64,000 nt of DNA, from NCBI RefSeq assembly GCF_049994355.1, contig NZ_CP188257.1, positions 1,984,001 to 2,048,000 of the forward strand, written 5' to 3'. A model generated the notes under the pieces. That model searched no databases, had not been told where the DNA came from, and was given only the letters and a program-made list of their open reading frames with translations. Position 1 is the first letter of the stretch. Each line of letters opens with the position of its first letter. A program made the position numbers and the translations under genes. The stretch is from Angustibacter sp049994355 (GTDB lineage: Bacteria > Actinomycetota > Actinomycetes > Actinomycetales > Angustibacteraceae). Shown in pieces: positions 55,920 to 64,000 of the stretch.

Positions 55920-55925
55920 TCCTGC

Positions 55926-57314
55926 GTGAGTGCGAGGGCGCGCGGCGGGCGGTTCGTCGCAGGTGTGGTGGCCGTCGTCGTGCTGCTGGCCGGTTGTACG
56001 ACCGGGGTGGTGCTGCACCTGCGCCGAGACAGCGACAACCGGGCAGCGTCGCGTCGCGCGGACGCCACGGTGCGCGGCGAAGCGGCGGCAGCCGGCCTCG
56101 CGCAGGCCCGGGACAGCGAGCTGCAGAAGCTCCTGGACCGGCACGCGGCCGCCGTCCTGGCCCACGACCAGCAGGCGTTCCTGGCCGACATCGACCCGGC
56201 GGCGAGCGAGTTCCGGACCCGGCAGGAGGCGATCTTCCGCGGGCTGCGGCGCGTCCCGTTCCAGGCCTTCGGCTACCGGCTGGTGCCGAACCGGACGTAT
56301 ACCGTGCGGGCGATCACGCAGCGTTGGGGTCCGACCGCGTACGTCGCCGCGGTCGTGGCGACCCACCGGTTGCGTGGGTTCGACACCGGCGACGCGGCCG
56401 AGGCGATGGCGTTCACGGTGGTGCACCGCGACCAGGGCTGGGCGCTGGTCGCCGACGACGAGGTGGACGGCTCGCTGCCGGCCCAGGCGCACTCAGCGCC
56501 ATGGGACGTGGGCGAGGTCTCGGTGGCCCAGGGCAAGCACTCGGTGGTGATCGGCGACGTCCGGGACCGGGCGACGCTGCCCGCGGTGGCGCGTCGCGCC
56601 GACGCCGCGGCTGCCGCGGTGGGCAAGGTCTGGCCTGCGGGTGCGGGCCGCTGGCCCGGCTCGGTCGTCGTGTACAGCGCCCGCAACCAGAAGGTGATGT
56701 CGACGTACCTGAGCGGCACGCAGGACCCGGCCGCCCGGCCCGCCGCGCTCGCTGTGCCGGTGCTGGACGGCTTCTCCTGGTTCGACTCGCTGACCAAGGC
56801 CCCCAAGCAGGTCGGGATGCGCGTCGTGGTCGACGGTGCGGCGTCCAAGGCCGAGGACGACGAGCTGCTGCGGCACGAGGTGACCCACGTGGCGACGACC
56901 GCCATCGAAGGCACCGGCACGCCGACCTGGCTGGTCGAGGGGATCGCCGAGTACACGGCCTGGCACCTGACGGGCCTGCGAGACGCCCTGGTGCGGTACG
57001 GGGTGGACGAGACGAGCCACCAGGCGCTGGAGAAGCACCGCTACACGTTCACGCTGCCGTATTCGGTCCAGTTCTACGACGATGCGGACACGGTCGACGG
57101 CAACTACACCGCCGGCACGCTGGCCTGCGCCTACGTCCGCGAGCGGTGGGGCCAGAAGACCCTGTTCCGGCTGCACGCGAAGCTGTCCCGCTCGGTCGAC
57201 CCGCTGGACGAGGCGGACAGCCAGGACAAGGTCTTCCGGTCCGTGCTGGGCATCTCCCGCGCGCAGTTCGAGCGGGACGCCGGGAAGGCTATCCAGCAGC
57301 GCTGGTTCGGCTAG
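55926..57314 (+). CDS. Putative lipoprotein zinc metalloprotease (peptidase MA-like)
   Basis: 462 residues. N-terminal basic and hydrophobic segment ending in lipobox LAGC (Cys24), though a further hydrophobic turn follows (TTGVVLHL), so a membrane anchor is also possible. A central NTF2-like beta/alpha region (about residues 60-190) precedes the catalytic part, with HEVTH at 317-321 and a third-ligand Glu in TWLVEGIAEYTA. Likely cuts proteins at the cell surface; the target is unknown. GTG start. It ends 4 bp inside the convergent exporter gene. Confidence 0.78.
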   Translation: MSARARGGRFVAGVVAVVVLLAGCTTGVVLHLRRDSDNRAASRRADATVRGEAAAAGLAQARDSELQKLLDRHAAAVLAHDQQAFLADIDPAASEFRTRQEAIFRGLRRVPFQAFGYRLVPNRTYTVRAITQRWGPTAYVAAVVATHRLRGFDTGDAAEAMAFTVVHRDQGWALVADDEVDGSLPAQAHSAPWDVGEVSVAQGKHSVVIGDVRDRATLPAVARRADAAAAAVGKVWPAGAGRWPGSVVVYSARNQKVMSTYLSGTQDPAARPAALAVPVLDGFSWFDSLTKAPKQVGMRVVVDGAASKAEDDELLRHEVTHVATTAIEGTGTPTWLVEGIAEYTAWHLTGLRDALVRYGVDETSHQALEKHRYTFTLPYSVQFYDDADTVDGNYTAGTLACAYVRERWGQKTLFRLHAKLSRSVDPLDEADSQDKVFRSVLGISRAQFERDAGKAIQQRWFG

Positions 57315-59356
57315 GCCCCGGCGGCCAGGGCGGGCTGCCGGCGGCTCACCTGGGTCGCGTACTCGTCCAGCAGCTGGTCCGACATGCGCCGCAGCGCCGT
57401 GTCGAGCAGCTCGATGTCGGCGGCCGACGGACGGTCCGTCGAGGTGCGCAGCCGGCTCAGCAGCCAGGACTTGAGCTCGGAGCTGAACAGCTCCCACTCA
57501 CGTTCCGCGCTCTCGGTGACCTGCCAGCTGCTGGGGTCGCCGGTGAGGTAACCGGCGTTCTGGGTCTGCACGAAGGCCGGCAGCAGCACGCTCGCGGGCA
57601 CGTTCGTGTGCGCCGCGATCGTGTCCAGGTCGGTCGGGACGCTGTGCCGCCCGCGCAGTAGCACCTGGGCCACGCACCAGGTCTCGGCGCCGCCCAGCGC
57701 CGTCCCGGAGGCGACCCGGATGGCGGGCAGCTCGCGCTGGCCCTCGCGGCCCATCAGCCGGGCCAGGACGACCTCCAGCGTGCGTTCGGAGTCGGACCCC
57801 TCGGCCATGCCGAACCCTTCGCCCAGGTCGCTCGCCCCGGCGCGCGCGGCGTCGCGCAGCGGCACGACCGGCAGGAACAGCGCGAGCACGAACGCGACGA
57901 TGCCGACCGGAGCGGCGTACAGGAACACGGAGTGCAGGACGTCTGCGTACGCGCTGACCACCGGCGCGATCGCCTCGGCGGGTTGGCTGTGCAGCACGGC
58001 GGGGGAGGAGACGGACTCCGGTGGCAAGCCGGAGGCGGCGATCGCCGGGGGCAGCGCCGTCTCCAGCCGACTGGCGTAGATGGCACCGAAGACCGCGGCG
58101 CCGAACGAGCTGCCGAGAGTGCGGAAGAACGTCACCCCGGACGTCGCGACGCCGAGGTCGGCGTAGTCCGCCGTGTTCTGCACGATGATTGTCAGGATCT
58201 GCATGCACAGGCCCAGACCGACGCCGAGCACCACCATGAACAGCGAGATCCGCGGGAAGCCGGTGTTCTCGTCCATCGTGGACATCAGCAGCAGACCGAT
58301 CGTGAACAGCGCGGAGCCGGTGACCGGGAAGATCTTGTACTTCCCGGTGCGACCGACGATGGTGCCGGACGCGATGGACGCCGCGAGCAACCCGAGCACG
58401 AGCGGAAGCATGCGCAGGCCGGACGACGTCGCCGAGACCCCGTGCACGTACTGCAGGTACGTCGGCAGGAAGGTCATCGCGCCGAGCATGGCGAAGCCGA
58501 CGACGAAGGCGATCACCGACGACATCGAGAACACGGCGCTCTTGAACAGGTGCAGTGGCAGCATCGGTTCTCTGGCCCGGCGTTCGGCGTAGACGAACGC
58601 GACGATGCCCAGGGCCGAGGCCACGAACAGCCCGACGATGAACGGTGACGTCCAGTCGAACTGGGTACCGCCCAGGCTTGTCGCCAGGGTCAGTCCACCG
58701 GCGCCGACGGAGATGGCGGCGATGCCGGCGTAGTCGATGGACGGCTTGCCGGCCGCCCGGGTCGACGGCATCGTCTTGGCGGCGATCGCGATCACCAGGA
58801 TCCCGATCGGCAGGTTGATCAGGAAGCACCAGTGCCACGACAGGTGGTCGGTGAACAGCCCGCCGAGCAGCGGCCCGATCACGGTGGTGACACCGAAGAC
58901 CGCTCCGAGCGCGCCCTGGTACTTGCCGCGCTCGCGCAGCGGGACGACGTCCGCGATCAGCGCGGTCGCGGTCACCATCAGGCCGCCGGCCCCGACGCCC
59001 TGGACCGCGCGCCAGGCCACGAGCCAGCTCATCGTGTGTGCGAGCGCGCACATCGCGGACGCTCCGACGAAGATCCCGGCGCTCAGCTGGAAGATCAGCT
59101 TGCGTCCGAACAGGTCGCCGAACTTGCCGGCCAGCACCACCGCGATGGTGTCGGTCAGCAGGTAGGCGGTGACCACCCAGGACACGTGGGCGCCGCCGCC
59201 GAGGTCGCCGACGATGGTCGGCAGCGCCGTCGACACGATGGTCTGGTCCAGCGCGGCCAGCAGCATGCCGAGCATGATGGTGGCGAACACGACGTTGATC
59301 TGGCGCCGGGTCAGCGTGGGGGCGACGGCGGACGGCGGGGATACCTGGGTGGCCAC
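57311..59356 (-). CDS. DHA2-type MFS exporter with extra C-terminal domain
   Basis: 681 residues. The first ~500 residues form a 14-helix drug:proton antiporter: LDQTIVSTALPTIVGDLGGG, WRAVQGVGAGGLMVTATALI (the GG-type motif C region) and LPTYLQYVHGVSATSSGLRM. A further ~170 residues (EGSDSERTLEVVLARLMGRE onward) read like a winged helix-turn-helix (VPTDLDTIAAHTNVPASVLL) followed by charged helices, unusual for an exporter. GTG start at 59356. Likely exports hydrophobic or amphiphilic compounds; no regulator gene is adjacent. Confidence 0.85.
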   Translation of the reverse strand: MATQVSPPSAVAPTLTRRQINVVFATIMLGMLLAALDQTIVSTALPTIVGDLGGGAHVSWVVTAYLLTDTIAVVLAGKFGDLFGRKLIFQLSAGIFVGASAMCALAHTMSWLVAWRAVQGVGAGGLMVTATALIADVVPLRERGKYQGALGAVFGVTTVIGPLLGGLFTDHLSWHWCFLINLPIGILVIAIAAKTMPSTRAAGKPSIDYAGIAAISVGAGGLTLATSLGGTQFDWTSPFIVGLFVASALGIVAFVYAERRAREPMLPLHLFKSAVFSMSSVIAFVVGFAMLGAMTFLPTYLQYVHGVSATSSGLRMLPLVLGLLAASIASGTIVGRTGKYKIFPVTGSALFTIGLLLMSTMDENTGFPRISLFMVVLGVGLGLCMQILTIIVQNTADYADLGVATSGVTFFRTLGSSFGAAVFGAIYASRLETALPPAIAASGLPPESVSSPAVLHSQPAEAIAPVVSAYADVLHSVFLYAAPVGIVAFVLALFLPVVPLRDAARAGASDLGEGFGMAEGSDSERTLEVVLARLMGREGQRELPAIRVASGTALGGAETWCVAQVLLRGRHSVPTDLDTIAAHTNVPASVLLPAFVQTQNAGYLTGDPSSWQVTESAEREWELFSSELKSWLLSRLRTSTDRPSAADIELLDTALRRMSDQLLDEYATQVSRRQPALAAGA

Positions 59357-59460
59357 GGCGCGACTCCTCAGCGCCCCGACCCCTCCCGGGAGGCCCCCGG
59401 CTCACGCGAGGCATCACGCAGTATGCCGCGCCGCCTGGTCGCCAGCATCGTGAGGTGACG

Positions 59461-59498
59461 CAGATGGGGCACCTGGCGCGTGCCAGCTGCCCCATCTG
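59461..59498 (-). terminator. Hairpin terminator after fadB
   Basis: CAGATGGGGCA pairs perfectly with 59488-59498 (TGCCCCATCTG); inside, CTGGC pairs with GCCAG around a GCGT loop after one C-C mismatch. It starts 19 nt beyond the fadB stop, closing the fadA-fadB operon before the exporter gene. Confidence 0.85.
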
Positions 59499-59517
59499 TG
59501 CCCAGTGAACGCCTGAT

Positions 59518-61677
59518 TCAGGCGGGCACGCTGGCGACGCCAGTCGCCAGGAACCGCCCGCCCGCTGCCCGCTCGGCGACGCCGGAGCGGTCCAGCAGCG
59601 GCGTCAGCCCGCCGTTCCAGAAAGAGAACCCGGCACCGGTGATCATCGCCAGGTCGAGGTCCTGCGGGGCAGCGACGACACCCTCGTCGAGCATCCGTCG
59701 CGCCTCGTCCGCCAGCGCGGTCAGCACCTGCTCGCGCACCTGCTCACGGGTCAGCACGACGGGCTCCGCGGGCTGCTCGAGCAGCGCGGCGACCTCGGGG
59801 TCCAGGCTGGGCTTGGGGCCGTCCCAGACGTAGAAGCCCGGCTTGCCGGCGGCGACGACCCGGCGCAGGTTCTCGGAGACGTAGAACCGGTCGGGGAACG
59901 CCCCGGCCAGCGTCTCGGAGTTGTGCAGCGCGATGGCCGGGCCGACCAGGGCCAGCAGCACGAACGGCGGCATCGGCGCCAGACCTGCGAACGCGCTGTC
60001 CGCGACCTCCAGCGGCGTGCCCTGGTCGGTCACCCGCCCGACCTCGCCCATGAACCGGCCGAGCAGCCGGTTCACGATGAAGGACGGCGAGTCCTTGACC
60101 AGGATCGAGGTCTTGCGCAGCGTCTTGCCGGTGGCGAACGCGGTGGCCAGCGTGGCGTCGTCCGTCTGCTCGCCGCGGACGATCTCCAGCAGCGGCATGA
60201 TCGCCACCGGGTTGAAGAAGTGGAACCCGACGACCCGCTCGGGGTGCTCGAGCTCGGCCGCCATCTCGGTGATGGACAGCGACGAGGTGTTGGTGGCCAG
60301 CACGCACTCGGCCGAGACGATCGCCTCGACCTCGGCGAACACCTGCTGCTTGACCGACAGCTGCTCGAACACCGCCTCGATCACGAAGTCGGCGTCCGCG
60401 AAGCCGTCCTTGGACGTCGAGCCCGCGACCAGGGCCTTGAGCCTGTTCGCTTTGTCCGGGCCGATCCGCTGCTTGGCCAGCAGCCCGTCTATCTCGCGGT
60501 GCACGTAGCCGACGCCCTTGTCCACCCGCGACTGGTCCAGGTCGGTCATCACGACCGGCACCTCGAGCCGCTGCGCGAACAGCAGGGCCAGCTGGCTGGC
60601 CATCAGCCCGGCGCCGACGATGCCCACCTTGGTGACGGGGCGGGCCAGGCTCTTGTCGGGCGCGCCGGCCGGCCGCTTGGCCCGGCCCTGCACGAGGTTG
60701 AACGAGTACACACCGGCCCGGAACTCGTCGCTCATGATCAGGTCGGCCAGCGCGTCGTCCTCGGCCGCGAACCCGGCGTCCCGGTCGGCGGTGCGCGCCT
60801 GGCGAAGGATCTCCAGTGCGCGGTACGGCGCCGGCGCTGCGCCGCCGGTCTTCAGGTCGACGAAGCCCTTCGCGGCGGCGAGCGCCGCCTCCCAGACCTG
60901 CTCGTCACGGTCCACCTCGGCCCGTTCGACGACCACGTCGGCGCGGACGACGGAGCCGGCCCAGCGCAGCGACTGCTCGAGGAAGTCGGCCGGCTCGAAC
61001 ATGGCGTCGGCGATGCCCAGCCTGAAGGCCTGCGGCCCCTTGAGCATCCGGTTGGTGTTCAGCGGGTTCTCGATGACGACCTTGAGGGCGTCGGCCGGCC
61101 CGATCAGGTTGGGCAGCAGGTAGTTGCCGCCCCAGCCCGGGACCAGGCCGAGGAACGTCTCGGGAAGGGCGAGGGCAGGGACGCCGGCCGAGATCGTCCG
61201 GTAGGTGCAGTGCAGTGCGACCTCCAGCCCGCCGCCCATCACCGCGCCGTTGACGAACGCGAACGACGGCACGGCGAGCTCGCCGAGACGGCGCAGCGTG
61301 TCGTGGCCGAACCGTGCGATGGTCACTGCCTGCTCGCGGTCGCGTAGCGCGCCGACGTCCTTGAGGTCGGCGCCGACGGCGAAGATGAACGGCTTGCCGG
61401 TGATGCCCACCGCGGCGATCTCGCCGGCATCGGCGCGCGTCGTCACCGCGTCCAGGGCGGCCGAGAGGTTGAGCAGTCCGCGTGGGCCGAGCGTGGTCGG
61501 CTTGGTGTGGTCGAAGCCGTTGTCCATGGTGATCAGGGCGAGCGTGCCGGCTCCGCCGGGCAGGTCGACGTCGCGCACGTGGAAGGACGTGACGCGCTCG
61601 TCAGAGCCGCCCTCGGCCAGGACGCGGACGTCGGCCCGCACCTGGGTGGTGTCGTGGCCGGAGGTGGTGGTGGTCAT
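59518..61677 (-). CDS. fadB: Fatty-acid oxidation multifunctional protein (enoyl-CoA hydratase / 3-hydroxyacyl-CoA dehydrogenase)
   Basis: 719 residues. N-terminal crotonase domain (VPSFAFVNGAVMGGGLEVALH, with oxyanion-hole and catalytic-Glu region) hydrates enoyl-CoA; the C-terminal dehydrogenase begins KVGIVGAGLMASQLALLFAQ and contains HFFNPVAIMPLLEIV with the catalytic His. Second and third steps of beta-oxidation. ATG overlaps the fadA stop by one base (TGATG). It is the second gene of the operon, closed by a hairpin. Confidence 0.95.
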   Translation of the reverse strand: MTTTTSGHDTTQVRADVRVLAEGGSDERVTSFHVRDVDLPGGAGTLALITMDNGFDHTKPTTLGPRGLLNLSAALDAVTTRADAGEIAAVGITGKPFIFAVGADLKDVGALRDREQAVTIARFGHDTLRRLGELAVPSFAFVNGAVMGGGLEVALHCTYRTISAGVPALALPETFLGLVPGWGGNYLLPNLIGPADALKVVIENPLNTNRMLKGPQAFRLGIADAMFEPADFLEQSLRWAGSVVRADVVVERAEVDRDEQVWEAALAAAKGFVDLKTGGAAPAPYRALEILRQARTADRDAGFAAEDDALADLIMSDEFRAGVYSFNLVQGRAKRPAGAPDKSLARPVTKVGIVGAGLMASQLALLFAQRLEVPVVMTDLDQSRVDKGVGYVHREIDGLLAKQRIGPDKANRLKALVAGSTSKDGFADADFVIEAVFEQLSVKQQVFAEVEAIVSAECVLATNTSSLSITEMAAELEHPERVVGFHFFNPVAIMPLLEIVRGEQTDDATLATAFATGKTLRKTSILVKDSPSFIVNRLLGRFMGEVGRVTDQGTPLEVADSAFAGLAPMPPFVLLALVGPAIALHNSETLAGAFPDRFYVSENLRRVVAAGKPGFYVWDGPKPSLDPEVAALLEQPAEPVVLTREQVREQVLTALADEARRMLDEGVVAAPQDLDLAMITGAGFSFWNGGLTPLLDRSGVAERAAGGRFLATGVASVPA

Positions 61678-62909
61678 CAGGCTGCCGCTCCCTCGGTCGT
61701 GACGTCCTTGCCGTAATCAGCGTGGTGCGGGTTCTCCCAGATCACGGCTCCGCCCATGCCGATCCCGATGCACATCGCGGTCAGGCCGTAACGGACCTGC
61801 GGGTTCTCCTCGAACTGGCGGGCCAGCTGGGTCATCAGCCGGACGCCGGACGAGGCCAGCGGATGCCCGGTGGCGATGGCGCCGCCGTACTGGTTGACCC
61901 GGGGATCGTCGTCGGCGATGCCGAAGTGGTCCAGGAACGCGAGCACCTGGACCGCGAAGGCCTCGTTCAGCTCGAACAGGCCGATGTCCTCGATGGTCAG
62001 GTCGGCCTGCTTGAGGGCCTTCTCGGTGGCCGGCACCGGGCCGATCCCCATCACCTCGGGCTCGACGCCGACGAAGGAGTAGGCGACCAGGCGCATCCGG
62101 GCCGGCAGGCCGAGCTCGTCGGCGGTGTCGGCGGAGGCGAGGATGCATGCGGTGGCGCCGTCGTTCAGCCCGGCGGCGTTGCCCGCGGTGACCCGGCCGT
62201 GCGGGCGGAACGGGGTCTTCAGCGCGGCCAGCTCCGCCATCGTGGTGCCGGGACGTGGCGGCTCGTCGGCCGTCGACAGCCCCCAGCCGAGCTCGTCGTG
62301 ACGCGTCGCGACCGGCACCAGGTCGGGCTGGATCTTGTTGTCCGCGTAGGCCTTCGCCAGCTTGTCCTGGCTGCCGACGGCGAACGCGTCCGAGCGCTCC
62401 TTGGTGATCTCCGGGAACCGGTCGTGCAGGTTCTCGGCCGTCGAGCCCATCACCAGGGCGGACGGGTCGACCAGCTTCTCGGCGACGATCCGCGGGTTGG
62501 GGTCGACGCCTTCGCCCATCGGGTGGTGGCCCATGTGCTCGACGCCGCCGGCGATCACCACGTCGTACGCGCCGAAAGCGATGCCGGACGCCGTCGTGGT
62601 GACCGCGGTCATCGCGCCTGCGCACATCCGGTCGATCGAGAAGCCGGGCACGGTCTTCGGCAGCCCGGAAAGCAGCGCGGCCAGGCGCCCGATGGTCAGC
62701 CCCTGGTCGCCGATCTGGGTGGTGGCGGCGATGGCGACGTCGTCCACCCGCTCCGGCGGAAGCTGGGGGTTGCGCCGGACCAGCTCGCGGATGCAGTTGA
62801 TGACCAGGTCGTCCGCGCGGGTCTGCGCGTAGACACCCCTCTGGCCGGCCTTGCCGAACGGGGTGCGGACACCATCGACGAAGACGACGTCGCGAAGAGC
62901 GCGGGGCAC
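61677..62909 (-). CDS. fadA: Acetyl-CoA C-acyltransferase (3-ketoacyl-CoA thiolase)
   Basis: Final thiolytic step of beta-oxidation. 410 residues. Active-site Cys in FSIDRMCAGAMTAVTTT, the base His in ATGHPLASSGVRLMTQ and the second Cys in TAMCIGIGMGGAVIWEN. GTG 62909 was taken as start because GGGAGG is 4-5 nt upstream; the frame extends to a TTG at 62921 inside that site. First gene of fadA-fadB, divergent from the FAD oxidoreductase gene across 143 bp. Confidence 0.95.
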   Translation of the reverse strand: MPRALRDVVFVDGVRTPFGKAGQRGVYAQTRADDLVINCIRELVRRNPQLPPERVDDVAIAATTQIGDQGLTIGRLAALLSGLPKTVPGFSIDRMCAGAMTAVTTTASGIAFGAYDVVIAGGVEHMGHHPMGEGVDPNPRIVAEKLVDPSALVMGSTAENLHDRFPEITKERSDAFAVGSQDKLAKAYADNKIQPDLVPVATRHDELGWGLSTADEPPRPGTTMAELAALKTPFRPHGRVTAGNAAGLNDGATACILASADTADELGLPARMRLVAYSFVGVEPEVMGIGPVPATEKALKQADLTIEDIGLFELNEAFAVQVLAFLDHFGIADDDPRVNQYGGAIATGHPLASSGVRLMTQLARQFEENPQVRYGLTAMCIGIGMGGAVIWENPHHADYGKDVTTEGAAA

Positions 62910-63038
62910 GGTTCCTCCCAAGCGGGATGGGGTGGCGGCGCCCGAGTGGGCGGACGCCGGGCTGTCTGGTCGATGCTACTCGCCGGTAACCTGGCGCGTC
63001 ACCCGGCCCCGTGTGACACCACTCACCCCAGGTGGCTC

Positions 63039-63044
63039 TAGTCT
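63039..63044 (+). promoter_or_regulatory. -10-like hexamer for the FAD oxidoreductase gene
   Basis: TAGTCT ends 8 nt before the ATG at 63053 with no ribosome site between. Confidence 0.4.
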
Positions 63045-63052
63045 GACGCGTC

Positions 63053-64000
63053 ATGGCTTCGCCGGGGGCAGACACCCAGTCCGTCGACCTCGTGGTGCTG
63101 GGTGCCGGCATCTCGGGGCTGACTGCCGCACGCCGTGCCGCAGCCGCCGGGATGTCGGTTCTGGTGCTCGAGCCGGAGGACCAGGTCGGCGGCCGATCGG
63201 CCAGCTTCGACGTCGGCGGGGTGCAGGTCGACGTGGGGGCGCGCCGGCTGCCCTCCACCCTGGATGCCGACCTGCTCGACGACCTGCGCGACCTGCTCGG
63301 CGATGACCTGCAGATCCGCCCCCAACGCGGTCGGCTGCGGGTGGCCGGGCAGTGGATCAGCTACCCGCTGCGGGCCAGCGACCTGGCGGCCCGGATGCCG
63401 CGCCGGCTGACCCTCAGTGGGGCACGCGGGGCGACCCGGACGCCGGCCCGCCGTCGCCACGAGGAGACGTACCAGGGCGTCCTGCGCACCGGCCTCGGTC
63501 CGGCCCTGTACGACGCCGTGTACGGGCCCCTCGCCCGCAAGCTCTACGGCCTGGACGGCGACCAGCTCGACCCGGAGCAGGCGCACCGGCTGCTCACCTC
63601 CGAGCGTCCGTCCCGGCTCGGCGGTCAACGGCTGCTGCGCGCCCGCGCCCGGCGCGACGTGGCCAGCCCGGCGACGTTCCTCTACCCGCGTGGCGGGTTC
63701 GGCCAGATCCCGGTCGCACTGGCCCGGGCCGCTGAGCAGGACGGCGCGAGGATCGTCACCAAGGCTCCGGTCCGCACCCTGCACGCCCGCACCGACGGTG
63801 TGCGGCTGCACTGGGACGGCGGCGAGGTGCACGCCGCACAGGCGTTCTCGACGGTGCCGCTGACCGACCTGGGCCGGGTCGCCCGGCCGGCGCCGTCGGC
63901 GGAGGTGGTCGCCGACGCCGCGGGCCTGACCTACCGGTCCATGATCATCGTCTACCTGGTGCACGAGGGCGGCCGGTGGACCTCCTACGACACGCACTAC
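63053..64000 (+). CDS. FAD-dependent oxidoreductase (amine-oxidase / protoporphyrinogen-oxidase-like), cut by window edge
   Basis: 316 codons visible, running off the right edge. The dinucleotide motif VVLGAGISGLTAARRAAAAG and the GGRSASFDVGG motif mark the FAD-binding Rossmann fold of the flavin amine oxidase superfamily. The segment YPRGGFGQIPVALARAAEQD resembles protoporphyrinogen oxidase and related enzymes. A heme role is possible given hemH elsewhere in the window, but they are 34 kb apart; other substrates are equally likely. ATG at 63053 fits the usual short N-terminal arm before the fold. Confidence 0.8.
   Translation, partial: MASPGADTQSVDLVVLGAGISGLTAARRAAAAGMSVLVLEPEDQVGGRSASFDVGGVQVDVGARRLPSTLDADLLDDLRDLLGDDLQIRPQRGRLRVAGQWISYPLRASDLAARMPRRLTLSGARGATRTPARRRHEETYQGVLRTGLGPALYDAVYGPLARKLYGLDGDQLDPEQAHRLLTSERPSRLGGQRLLRARARRDVASPATFLYPRGGFGQIPVALARAAEQDGARIVTKAPVRTLHARTDGVRLHWDGGEVHAAQAFSTVPLTDLGRVARPAPSAEVVADAAGLTYRSMIIVYLVHEGGRWTSYDTHY

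Overview
High-GC DNA with dense, same-strand gene packing, many GTG starts, GTGA/ATGA stop-start overlaps and several actinobacterial signature families (SteA/SteB, SepH/DUF3071, DUF3093, DUF3159, DUF3710, DUF4193, DUF5998) marks this as a chromosomal segment of an actinomycete. A soil or plant-litter relative of the Kineosporiales/Micrococcales type would fit the xylose and cellulase genes, but the genus cannot be fixed from the window. I saw no phage, integrase, insertion sequence, CRISPR array, rRNA or tRNA.

Layout. 1-9.2 kb: end of recN, the steA-steB pair, an envelope-glycan block (MraY-like membrane protein, MurJ-type flippase, GT4 glycosyltransferase), pyrG and a NUDIX hydrolase. 9.2-17.6 kb: a divergent methyltransferase / XRE-cupin regulator pair with a palindromic operator, an acyl-CoA synthetase, a small lipoprotein, the pseudouridine catabolic pair psuG-psuK, and a fused GNAT / acyl-CoA synthetase-like protein. 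17.6-18.4 kb: a Phd/VapC-type toxin-antitoxin pair whose antitoxin ends in a 9-bp tandem repeat. 18.4-29.9 kb: DUF5998, a phosphodiesterase, thymidine kinase, methyltransferase, Fur, peptide deformylase, a Cys-rich pentapeptide protein with no usable start codon, NUDIX, an oxidoreductase and metallo-hydrolase pair, sepH, a TRIC-like channel, ferrochelatase and inositol monophosphatase. 30-38.7 kb: a conserved actinobacterial block from DUF4193 through dut, DUF3710, OB-fold, DUF3159, two TrkA proteins, an APC permease and a TRAM-domain RNA methyltransferase.

38.8-52.4 kb: aconitase, ending in a perfect 18-bp hairpin, then a xylose module. The xylFGH importer is followed by a ROK regulator; a second ROK gene lies in the opposite operon xylB-xylA-rok, and that operon is divergent from a secreted family 9 cellulase. 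Two different inverted repeats sit in the 128-bp region between xylB and the cellulase, suggesting separate control of pentose catabolism and glucan hydrolysis. 52.4-64 kb: a small conserved protein, dxs, an unrecognised protein divergent from a lipoprotein metalloprotease, a DHA2-type exporter with an extra C-terminal domain, the fatty-acid beta-oxidation pair fadA-fadB with its own terminator, and the beginning of an FAD-dependent oxidoreductase.

A recurring regulatory theme: at least a dozen genes that are not translationally coupled lack a clear Shine-Dalgarno and carry a -10-like hexamer (TAnnnT or nAGGAT) ending only 6-8 nt before the start codon, the geometry expected of leaderless transcripts. 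That pattern was used to choose several starts.
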